From assembly GCF_000003815.2 (NCBI RefSeq), contig NC_049986.1:12655876-12719875 (forward strand): a stretch of DNA of 64,000 nucleotides, read 5' to 3'. Under the pieces are notes generated by a model. It was given only the letters and a program-made list of their open reading frames with translations, was not told the origin of the DNA and made no database searches. This document shows, piece after piece, positions 13,301-25,300 of this stretch. Every line of letters starts with the position of its first letter. Position 1 is the stretch's first letter. The DNA is from Branchiostoma floridae. Lineage: Eukaryota > Chordata > Leptocardii > Amphioxiformes > Branchiostomatidae. Both the position numbers and the translations under genes were made by a program.

Positions 13301-16300
13301 ATGGACAGACTGTTAATGTCCTGATCGATTCTGGGGCCGATGTATCGATCATTAGCAAGGACGCATTTGGGCACTTGTTCGCATCAAACCCGCCGCCGCT
13401 AGCACCGTATTTGGGCCAGCCTCTATTAAGTGTTGCGGGCGATCGCCTGAAAGTGGCCGGTACAGCGAAGATTGTTTTGGAAATTTCAGACCAGCCGTTT
13501 CCGACTGAATTCTTAGTCTGTGAAAACACGGCCACTGGGCTATTGGTAGGGACAGATTTTCTGACCGAGTTCGACTGTGAGGTTTCGATGCGTCATCAGA
13601 CTTTGACACTACGTGGTTGCGAGGGAGATGTGGTAGTTTCCATCAAGCGCAAGGCGAGTTATAAAGTGCAGCGTGTTGTGACGTACAAGGCGTGTTATGT
13701 GGCAGGGCGGACAGCGCAGCTGGTGCCCGGTACCCTGAAAAAACGGGACAAGACCACATGTCCACTGCAAGGTATAGTCCAACCTGCACAGTCGCTCGAC
13801 CAGCTTGGCTTGCTTGGCGAACTTTCCGCACACTCACCCTATGAGCGAAACAAAACCCGAGTGTTCCTAGTTAATGAAAGCCCGGAACCAGTGATCATTC
13901 CTAAGGGTACTGTCATAGGGACTTTTCATCCCATTGAAAATGGCATGCCTTCCTGTGGTACGTTGTCTGTGGCGGCAACTACCTCTTTTGACATCGAGTC
14001 ACAGGCCCCTGTTGCTGACTCGACATTTGACGCTCCTTTGGCAAGGTCACCTGCAGAAGTTCGGGCAGAACTGGAGCCCCTTTTCGATTTAAGCCACATT
14101 TCGGACAGGTCACACAAAGAGCAACTGTTAGATCTCCTCGTGAAGTATGAGGATATCTTTTCACGAAACCAGGAAGACATGGGCATGACCAGTAAAGCTA
14201 CTCACCAAATCGACACTGGTGACGCCCCTCCGGTTCGGTTACCGCCCCGCCGCGTTTCCCCCCAGGCGAAGGAGACAATTGGTCAGGAATTGGATAAACT
14301 GACCCGATTAGGCTTCATAGAGGAATCGACCTCGCCTTGGGGAGCCCCCGTTGTGCTTGTCAATAAAAAAGACGGTACAAAGCGAATGTGTGTTGACTAC
14401 CGAGGTTTGAACAATGTCACCAAGAAATCGTCTTGGCCATTGCCGCGCATAGACGACACTCTTGATGCGCTGTCAGGCTCCCAACTGTTCTCCACGTTAG
14501 ACTTAAGAGCGGCGTATATGCAGGTTCCTCTAGAGGAAGCGGCAAGGGAAAAGACCGCATTTACAACCCCGTTTGGCTTGTTCCAATACAAACGGCTTCC
14601 GTTCGGCCTCTGTTCGGCTCCCTCTACTTTTGCGAGGTTAATGGAGAACGTGTTGCGTGGCCTACAGCCTCATGTGTGTATGGCATACTTGGATGATAAT
14701 ATCGTTCACTCCGATGACGCAATTGCCAACCACCTTGCGAACCTAGAGGCTGTGTTCCAGCGCTATCGCGAAGCGAATCTTAAGCTCAATCCTGAGAAGT
14801 GCATGTTCCTCGTCACTGAAGTCGAGTTCCTCGGCCACGTCATTTCAGGCACAGGCGTGCGTACCGACCCCAAAAAGGTTAGCGCTGCAGCAGAATGGCC
14901 TACGCCGCGCACTGTGCGTCAGGTACAACAATTCCTGGGCTTTGCGAACTACTATAGGCGTTTCATACAAGATTTCGCCAAAAAGGCCAAACCGCTAACG
15001 TCATTGACGCGCAAAAACACTCGCTTCAAGTGGACAGAGGAATGCGACAATGCTTTCCGCGAGCTCAAGCAGCACTTAGTGTCGGCACCTATCCTGGCCT
15101 ATCCTGACTTCTCAAAGCCCTTCATTGTTGACACAGATGCATCTGATGTTGGTATTGGAGGAGTGCTGAGCCAAAAGCAGGACGGTCTTGAGAGGGTAAT
15201 CGCATATTACAGCCGTTCTCTAACGCCTGTTGAGCAGCGCTACTGCGTGCATAGACGCGAAATGCTAGCAGCGGTAGAATTTATCACAAAGCACGAGTGC
15301 TACTTGCAAGGCGATGATGAGTTCTTGTTGCGAACAGATCACAGCGCACTACAGTACTTGATGAAGATGAAAAACCCATCAAGTCAATACGCGCGCTGGT
15401 TATTGCGTTTGGCCACGTACAAGTTCCACATCGAGCACAGGCCGGGAGCCAGCCATGGCAACGCTGACGGTTTAAGTAGAGGGCCCTGTTCCCAGTGCAA
15501 GAAAAGCGACTCGGAGGACAGTGAGCCAGTTAGGGTTTTCGCAGCTCGGCAGGCTGATCCAGATGGGCTCAACCCGATCCCTGCCTTGTCTCAAAATGAG
15601 ATTAGACGAGCCCAGCGTGCTGACCCGACTTTGGCTTGCCTCGTATTGGACGTGCAAAGAGGCACTAAACCCGATAATCTCGGCCTCCAAAGGCTCACTC
15701 GGGAACAGCGCACGCTCTATTCTGATTGGCCATGTCTAGAATTCTGGGACGGCGTCCTGTACAGAAATTGTGATAGGAAAGATGGCCTGGGACCTCAGCT
15801 CCAACTGCTGCTCCCAAGGACGCTCGTCCCTCGCGTGCTTAAGATGGTCCATGACGAACCGCTTGGTGGTCACTTAGGCGTAGAGAAGACCCTTAATAAA
15901 CTTAGGTCTGCTTTCTACTGGCCCGGCATGCGTCACGACGTGACTGCCCACGTGTCAGGTTGTGAGACCTGCATACGGACCAAGAGCGGCAGGCGTAAAC
16001 AGAGAGCCCCCATGCAACCTAGCGCAGTCGGTTTCCCAAACCAACGAGTCGCCATGGACATAGTCGGCCCCCTTCCTAAGTCGCGTGCTGGCAATAAGTA
16101 CATTTTGGTCGCGACAGACTATTTCACGAAGTGGGTTGAGATTTTCCCCATGGAGAATGAGACGGCAGAGTCTGTAGCCAAATGTTTCTACAAAGGTTGG
16201 ATCTGCGTCCACGGTCCTCCACAGTCTCTACACACAGATCAGGGCAAGAATTTCGATTCTGTGTTGGTGAAGGACCTTTGTCGGCTAATGCAAATTCATA

Positions 16301-19300
16301 AGACTCGGACGACGCCGTATCATCCCCAGTCAGACGGTCTTGTTGAGCGCTTCAACAGGACAATGGGAAATATCTTGCGCGCCTACGTGTCGCCCACCCA
16401 GCGCGACTGGGATGAGCACTTGCCCGCGGTCAAGTACGCGTATAATACAAGTTGTCACGCGACAACCGGGTTCTCGCCCTACTTCCTGATGCACGGTCGC
16501 GAGGCACGTCTTCCCATTCATCTAATGGCGCGCATCCCTACTAACGTCGGTGAGGTTCATGAACACGTGGAGGTATTACGGAACCGCCTACCGTCTGTGT
16601 TCAAGCTTGTACAGGAGAAGACACAGCAACAGCAATGTAGACAGAAGGAGCTCTATGACAAGAAAATTCATGGCAAGCCCTATGACATTGGCGACACCGT
16701 CTTCATCCTGAACAAACAGGTACCAACGGGGCTTGCGCGGAAATTGGCGCCAAAGACTAAAGGCCCATTTGAGGTCTTGCGCCGCATTAGCGATCAGGTC
16801 TACGAAGTGCGTGGCATGAGAGGGAGGGCACAGCAGAAGGTAGTAATTGTGAGTTTTGAGAACATGATACCCTTCTCTCCCACCCAGGACGACCCGGATT
16901 ACAATCCGCGGAATGACCGACCCCGTCGGCCTGCCCGCCCTAACCGTAACCGGCGCCGAGAACCTTCCCTTTCAGAGGATCCAGTAACGTCCGGGGAAGA
17001 GTCCTCCCAGGGCACTTGTTCTGCTTCCGTTTCAGGTTCCGACCAGCAGTCTGGCGATGAAGATGACCAGGACGAGGCGACCGTCCCGAAGACACTTGTT
17101 CCGCCGAGGGAGAGACGACCAGCTGTGAGTCCAGACCAGGACGTCTCCAGTGACAGCGAAGAGGAGAGGCCTTCAACGAGCCATGCTGCTGACGTCCCGA
17201 GACCGCGACGACATCGCCGCAGACCGTCGTACCTGGAGGACTTCGCGTTGGACTCTGACTCGGATTATATAGATTTAACATAGTGTGTTATTGTTAAGCT
17301 GTGCTGAGCAAAGACAGACCACTTCGTGTCTCGCGGTTCTGATGGTGCAAATCATTCGGTTGGGTGAGCTGGTGCATTGGTTGTTGTAGATTGTATGTTG
17401 GTTCCTGTTTTGCCTGTAAATCACCGTGGCTAGGTCCCCCGGAAGTTAAGGTTAGAGTTATGAAGATTTTCTTTAGTAATAAGTACGGATGGAACTCCGG
17501 AGCTGAGATGAGAGGATGGGTAGGTATACACGTTTTCTATTATCACGCCGTAGCCATGTAAGTGAGCTCAAGTCTCCTGCTGGTGTCGTCTGCGTGCTGC
17601 GTGTCCATCTCTCGAGGAATTGGATGGGGATTTGAGTATCTAATCTCAAAGGTGATTAGCAGTAAATCTCTCCCCATACCAGGTAGTATGTGTTAAGGTT
17701 ACTTAGGTGTTTATTCGGGTAATGACGGACAAGTTTAAGTGATTGACCAGGTAGCATACATGGGATTCTACATGCCTTCTCTGCTTCTGGTTGTCTGGCC
17801 GCTTTGTCGTCTGCTATGCACCTGTCACCGCCGTACACGTTGGAATTTTGTCTCTTGCGAAGCACACATGTAAATTTTTGTCTGTATCAGACACAGTGTA
17901 ATAAAACCACATGATTATTGCTTATGTATTGCTGATGTATTGCGTACGCATTGCTTCTGTATATGTTTATCTGTATTATGCTGAACTTTTGTATTCTATT
18001 GACCATGTGCGGAATGTGAGTGGCCAATGGCTGGTGAGAGCAGTCTGATTGGTCACAGAGATTTAGATAATGCTGAAAATCTGTACTATGCTGAAATTTT
18101 TGTATTGTATGGACCATATGCGGAACGTGAGCGACCAATGGCTGGTGAGAGCAGTCCGATTGGTCACAGAGAGCTAGATAATGATATATGGCTGATATCC
18201 CACTTTTGTTATTTTATATCAACCTGTTGTATTTTTGTTACACCTCCCTTGTAATGTTATGGTATCTTAACATTTGAGGACAAATGTTCGGTGAGGGGGA
18301 GGTAGTGTAACGGCCATGACCTTTGACATATGAGATAATTAGGTAATGACTGTCTCGACCATATGAGGAGGAGCTTACATTAGCATATTAGGCAATCCCT
18401 GATTGGCTGGATGCCGACAGCATCCAACCAGCTTACCTGTGATGGGCGGAGTTATACAACCTATTGTCATGCTAGTTAACCTTAGAGAGTGTATGAGGAG
18501 ATTTAGTTAGTCGGTGCCCCAAGGACTCAGGTGAGGTTGTTTAAGTAGGGCTTCGTCCCTCTGTTGGATTGTGTACTAGTTAGTAAGTTAGACCAACTCT
18601 CTCTGTAAATATACTTAGCTCTCTGTATCATTATCCTAGACCTGTAACTGTAACTGTAACTTGCTGTAGTCCTAAGTGAAACACATTGTATTATATGTTA
18701 CTTGAGTTTAGCATAGGTTGAATAAACACGGCTCACAAATAGTAATCGACTGGTTTGGCTGAGTTCCTGATAAGTTAATATAGGACTTAGATACCAAACA
18801 ACCCGAATCGTTATACTGCCATTCCCGACCACCACTGCCGAATGCCACAGACGACTCCAGCGGGCTTCAACCTGACCCTGCCCGCAGCGTTAAACATGAG
18901 CATCCCGCTAGAGGAGGTGGAAGGCGCACAGAGACTGAGCCGGTGTAGGAGATACGACGTGACCGACCAGTTCGGTTGGCTCAACAGTACCACTACTACT
19001 AGCACCTGTACGGATGGGTGGGAGTATGACCAGAGCCAGTACCACAGCAGTATTGTCAGTCAGGTACTGTCGTCAAGTTATATGGCTATTAATTTGCTGG
19101 GCGTTCTCCCCATTACGGGCCTCCCTCCACGTACGTACCCTCCCCCATTCTCGATTCTGTCTACTAGTACTCTGTAAACACTAAATTATGGTATATACCT
19201 TCGTGGTATTTCTTGTATTGAGGGCGCAATACATCGACACGAAAAACGCCCCTGCGTGTAATCATGCATGCTGCCATTAAAATACTCCATGACGAAACAC

Positions 19301-22300
19301 TCAAAATATTCTCGTTTGTTTGGGGTAACGCATATGAGGAAAAACTTGAATATGTTGAGTGTCTCGTCATGGAGTATCTTAATGGCAGCATGCATGATTA
19401 CATGCAGGGGCGTAACTCGTGTCGATGTATACTCCCCCCTCTTGCGGAAATTGATCGAACACCATGTAAAACAGAAACACACCGAACCCGCGCCAATCAC
19501 ACCAATCATAACATCCTTCAAGTGCTTCTCTACATCTGCCAGCACTTATCTCCTCATTTTATTACAACAAAACTGACACACATTCGCTTCGCAAAATAAC
19601 ACATGTCCTTGTCCTGTCGTACAAGTCAATTCCCCCCCTATCCCCGATTTTACCTCTATCATTCGAACATTATGTAGTCTCTCACGCCACATACGTCAAC
19701 GATATCACTTAAACCATCCCCCTCCTGTTCCCTCCTATATTTTTTCAAGCCTTGCCACTTTCTTGGAATCCTCGTACCTGTTAAACTAACTTCCAGATCC
19801 TTCATCCCCTCCCCCACTATCATAAAGACCTCTCTGAGCTCTCCCCATATATTGCTCCTCTTGTTCCCCTCACCCGTTGCTCACCCCATGAAATTCTTAA
19901 CCTCCCCCTCTGGTAAATCCTTTGCTTTCTTTCCCCCCTCGTTCAACACTGAAGCGAATCTTGTTTCTCCCCTCCTTCCGCACCGTTTTTCCCCCCCCTC
20001 TTACTACTATTCACCACCTTTTGATCTGGTTTAATCCCATCCCCTCACGACCGTTAAATTGGTTTGCTCCCACCCGCCCTCCTCCCTTGGTTGCCTAGTT
20101 TTCACAAAAATCTCAAAATCCATTTTCCTCTGATACCAAGAACATTTATTATTTTCTATAACGTCCTTGCTAATACTGAGTTGGCCAATTAAAATGCCAG
20201 TGATTTTGAGGTGGCGGGACAAAAGTCATGATGAATGAAATGTCTTGCTTTAGTTTTACAAACATTGTATGTAAAACTAAAAGCAAGACATTTCAAACAT
20301 GTGCTAAAATTTGTCCAAGCACTCACAGAGATCGTGATTTTTGATACATAAACATATGCCTTCCCCCAGACGTGAATCGCGACTACTTCTTGACCAAAGC
20401 CTCTTCTTGATGAATAGATTTTCCATCACCGAGAGAGACTACTGTACTTTCCCGACCTTGGCCTCCTACAGGTCATGAATGTTGTTGGCATTCGAGATTT
20501 GAACCCATGGTCATGCATATGCATATGCCATGATGACGCGAAGTTCGTCAGAAAGGACACAACATAGCCCATAGCCCGAGTACGAGTCCTCCATGATACT
20601 AGTAGTAGTAACCGTTTGCCCAGTCTTTTCGCTTGGCTTGCTAGTACTACATGTAGTAATCACGAGCGAAAAGATTGAGCCAGTGGTTACTAATACTACA
20701 GACATGACAGAGGATGGCACCATGGGTACTTTCCAAGCAGAGGTTCGGCTCTGGCTGTTGTTTGGCGCTTTTTTAGGCGTTTTAAATTTTGTCAGGTTTT
20801 CCATTTTGTTCCGGTTTTATTATGTCCGACCGCTATAAAGAAAACGGTACAAAATTATAAAGCCCGACAAAAATGCCTAAAAGCAGGCCAAAAACAGCCG
20901 GAACCGGACCTCAGCTTGGTTACCATTAATAGTTTACCGTGGCTAAAACTAAAGAAGGAGTTTATTTTTAATTTAAAAAAAAAGTCCCTTAGCAGCACCA
21001 AGGTTATAATATATAAAGTGATAGAAAACGACGAAGGGAGAACTTAAAGAAGACAATAAGAATCGCAGAACATATGAATAAGTACCTTTTCCTGTTGGCC
21101 TTAGTCTTCAGTTTCCACAGCCTTCATACAATGGGAACAAACATTTCTATGTCTGACATTCGTTGGACCATGTTAGCACATGTATAAATCAACAGAAATA
21201 GGTTTTCCCGAGTTTTCTGAGCGCCAACATGACATGAGTCAGAGTGAGAATTGAAGATGGGTGAAATATATTTCTTAGTTCGGACCTTGGCTTAAAAAAT
21301 CTGAAGGAGAAAGTTGCTAGCGAACAGTAATTCTTCAATTCCATACAGAAGACCAAAGAGCTTCCGAAAGCTCCTTGATAACGAGATGTGGTTCTTTGTG
21401 CCTTACAGTACGACTTGGTGTGTGACAGGGCGTGGCTGAGGGAGATGGCTCAGTCCATTTTCATGGCGGGGGTGGGCCTAGGTGGGATCGTCTTTGGCTT
21501 CATGTCTGACAGGTAAGCACATTTTGAATCATGGCAATGACACAAAGATGCTTCTGTTAAACTTTAGCTTAAAATGCTCGCTGTTTAGGATATTTAAAAC
21601 ATCGGAGCTGTCCTAACAGGTACAAGTTATAGCATGCACGAAATGTGTGAAAACCACCACATCGTTAACCCTTTTGAGGCCCGCACCGACTTCGATGTCC
21701 TATAACGCCAGAACGGCTTACGCTAGAGCCACCAAATTTCGTGAGTTTTCCTAAAATATTGTTGGCAACAATTTCACGAAGTTTGACAAACTTTCCATTT
21801 TTTCGTGTTGCCATGGCAACCGTTTGTTCACAGGCAGTTTTGCCAAAAATCACTATTTTTGGTTCTAACAATGTATTTCTCACATTTATTTGCTATATTA
21901 CTGCTACTTTGTTACATAAATAAAATCTTACATTATTTAGCATATCTTTCTTAATTATATATGCATAAATTATGCTAATTTGATGACGTCATCAGCCCAA
22001 AATCCAAGATGGCGGACCGTATGGCCAGATCAAGAATAACAAGCTAATTATCTCTTAAAATTTGTAACTACCTGGTATTTTTTCATAAAAAAAACATCTA
22101 AATGAATGAATTTAGTCTATTTCCATTGCCTTTTGTGATTATTTGTTGCAAAAAAAGTATTTTTAAAAATTCAAGGTGGTGGACATAATATGGCGGAGCC
22201 CAACTCGTATCTTAGATGTGCATGACGTCATTTTATGACGTCATTTTGACGTCATTGATGTTGCTATTGGCAACACAACTCGTAATAAACATTATTATTC

Positions 22301-25300
22301 TGTTATCTGCACTTGTTGTTACATTTTCGTTGCATAACTTGAAGTTTTCTGACAATACCCCTTTTTCATGGGTCCGGCCAATATAATCAAATTGATGACG
22401 TCATAATTACGTCATCGTACGTCAACGTGACGTCAAACGTCAAACACTTGTCAGATATTATGTCGATATTATGTCCTGACCAAAAAAGCCCGGTCTGAAT
22501 AGGGTTAAACCCCTGTGTAGTGACTATCCTTGACCGTACGAAAAAAACACAGTAGACAAGCGGATTGTTTTCGGTCTGTTTGTGTATGTTTGTCTTGGTG
22601 TGTGTCCTTCATCATCATCTAGGCATGCTGGTTGCACAGATGGCCATGACTATCTTCCTCCATCCATCCCTATCCTCCATAGCCTTGGGCAGTTCTGCAG
22701 CCGAGCAGCCAGAATCATCACAAATTTGATGTACATAATTATGTTTTGCGTGGTCTACCTCTGCCTGCATGACTATGCCTGTGAGTCCACAGCGGAACGT
22801 CACTAATGATCTCATCTTTACTCCGACATGCATGACTAGCGAACCTCAGCCTTCTTTCCCGTATGACTTGAGATAACGGTGGTAGATCTCCATACAACAG
22901 TTTTTTTTTGTTGGATGTGTGTCCTTAGTTATATGAATATTGTAGAGTGACATGATGTGAAGTGGGAGATAGTGTAACCTGGAACTGGCGGGAAGTGACG
23001 GGTGATCTAATTTCCTGTATTGAAGTTCTGTTTGACAGTGGGAAAATGCATAGACAGAATCATAGAAAATTTCTACATGTTTTATGGAGGTATGATCGAT
23101 CCTCGACATCTTGGTTCAATTTCAATTTGATTCTGGCCAGAAAGCTATTACTTTAGGTTAGGGGTTCGGGTTCGGGGTGTGCGTCGGGGGTTAGAAGCTT
23201 TCTAGGAAGTACAAATGGATTCCTAAGACAGAGAAACCATAAAACAAATTGGTTCGACTTGTAAGGTATCTGAAGAGTGAAAGTAAATGGTGTGAGATAA
23301 AGGTCAGCAAAGACGTGAACGTGAGCTGAGCTGCCCTGACAAACTGCCCTGGGCTCTCATGAAGTATGGTCTGTGTTTGTCTTACACTTATTGATTTATC
23401 TGTTATCCAAGTACATGGTCAAAGTTATTAGCTTACTGATGAGTTGGCACGTTTTCACACGATTCAGTAGTGGCAAGGGTAAAGCCATCACTTCTTTCTT
23501 TCTTTCTTTTTCCCAAATCAAACATTCTAAGGACCTTTGTGAAAAAGAAAGGCATTCGCAAAGTAGCACAAACCGGCACCTTTGTCGTCTGAAACTACAA
23601 TTTCTTTTTAAATTCTGAACGGCAACTGATGCAAGGTGGCGGACAACGTCAGTGCGGTTGCCATTGGCAAAAGAAGTGTTGGCAGACCTTTATATCAATA
23701 AGAAACCCTTTTGTTTAATACCTTAAATTTCCTATTTAGACGGTTTTAGCCAATAAAATCACATCATTGACGTCATAACTACGTCATATTACATCATAAC
23801 GATATTGAAATTACGGGAAACATAACAATTTATGAGTACATCATACCCTGCAAATTTGGTGATCGTACACCAAGCCGTTTGGTAATTCCCCCCTCCCCCA
23901 GTCACAGGAATCCCAAAAAAAGCCCTGTGTATATATGGTTAAGTTAAAACGCCATTGGAAGTCGGATACTCCAATAAACAGATTCCTTTGTAGTAAAATG
24001 GACCATTGATTGAGTATCGCTCCGTAACAACAAGGTAACAAGTGTCCATGTTCAGGTCCGCACTTGGACCTGATCCTCTGAACCTGAACCAGACTGCCAG
24101 ATCTGTACTTGCATTTTCTGTACCTACACCCACATACCCTTTCTTTGATAAATTTGTGCAAGTTTTTGCATGGCAATGGCATGCAGAGTACAGGAAGTCT
24201 TTAATGCATCCCGATAAGTCGTCACAACGGTAAAAGCTCACCAGTACTATTAAAAATGTTACGATCTTAGCACTTCTCTTATGCGACAGAAATATCCCTC
24301 ACTATGCACAGAAACAATTTACGTCTCCAAGATTTTCCATATAGCTGATCCATAGTTTGCCAACGCTACTTTTATTTCCCAATATTGGTTGTATCGACAC
24401 AAACGTACTTAACTTCCATAATGGTGAGATCTGAGTTCTTCCTTTCCATACAATATAACACCGTATCATCAGTTACTGCTTGTTACCGAATATGAACATA
24501 GGAATAATCCTACAGACAGCTACGTTACTAAGTAGTATATTTTGATGTACAATCCGTTCATTGACTTGCTCCCTTTTTCGGCATTAGCAAGTTGGGCCAA
24601 GGACCTTATCCACCTGTTTAATCACTTCTGCGGCGTCCGGTCTGTCTATGTCTAACAAAGCCCTGTGGATTTGGTCGATGTTAGCTGTTGGTGTATTCTT
24701 ACTATACATGTCTAAAACCATCTCTGTGGGGTTGGGCTTGGTCTCGATGTAGCAGATGTCCTGGAAGCACAGCCCCAGTTCGTCGGCCAGCGCCCTCCAG
24801 TTGTTTCCAAAGATGGGTGCGGGAGGGTCCAGGAGGATGTTGTTGGGGTCCAATATAGCACTGCCAGCTGTGTAGAGGAACAACAAATTTCAGTCTAAGA
24901 AGATGTTTTATGATATCAAGTCAGCAAAGGTTCATCTCTTGATGCACTTTACAGTCAGTATATATAGTTTGTGGTAGCACAGACAATAAGCGTAAGCAGG
25001 AAATAGCTACGTACCTTTCTGTTTAGGCGTTTTGGTGCTCTCTTCTGTCTTCAACTGCCGGGCAATATCCCAAGATGGTTCCTGTTAAAATAAGGGGTTG
25101 TTTGTGGGTTATTCTTTACTGTAGGCATACCTTAAAAGATTAAGTAACCTATGTAAATCAACAGCAGCAGTAAACTAGAACATGCATCCAATTGCAACTT
25201 CCGGATCAGGATCGGCAAAACTGAAAACATACAAAGTGAAAGGTGGAAAACGCAGAGTACTCACATTTCCACCAAGGTCCAGATCAAAGGTTTTACCTCG

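Larger units (their letters stand above)
10486..18815 (+). mobile_element. Ty3/gypsy LTR retrotransposon, apparently intact and recent
   Basis: The 8.33-kb element has two 510-bp LTRs, a primer site, a leader of about 950 bp (10996-11947), gag, a pol in the -1 frame, and about 1 kb of 3' noncoding sequence (17284-18305) with an internal duplication and a purine tract before the 3' LTR. Domain order protease, reverse transcriptase, RNase H, integrase is that of Ty3/gypsy, not Ty1/copia. No env-like frame and no chromodomain are evident. Base-by-base reading of the LTRs shows no difference, both main frames are open, and the host exon is precisely interrupted, so insertion is recent. It lies in the same orientation as the SLC22 gene. 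Confidence 0.95.

Noticed and set aside
17364-17561. A possible env or accessory frame in the retrotransposon 3' region
   Set aside because: Only 65 residues, no signal peptide or membrane pattern, and the region is otherwise full of stops.
19264-19599. Mirror-image frames of about 110 residues on both strands
   Set aside because: They arise because a long inverted repeat reads the same on both strands.
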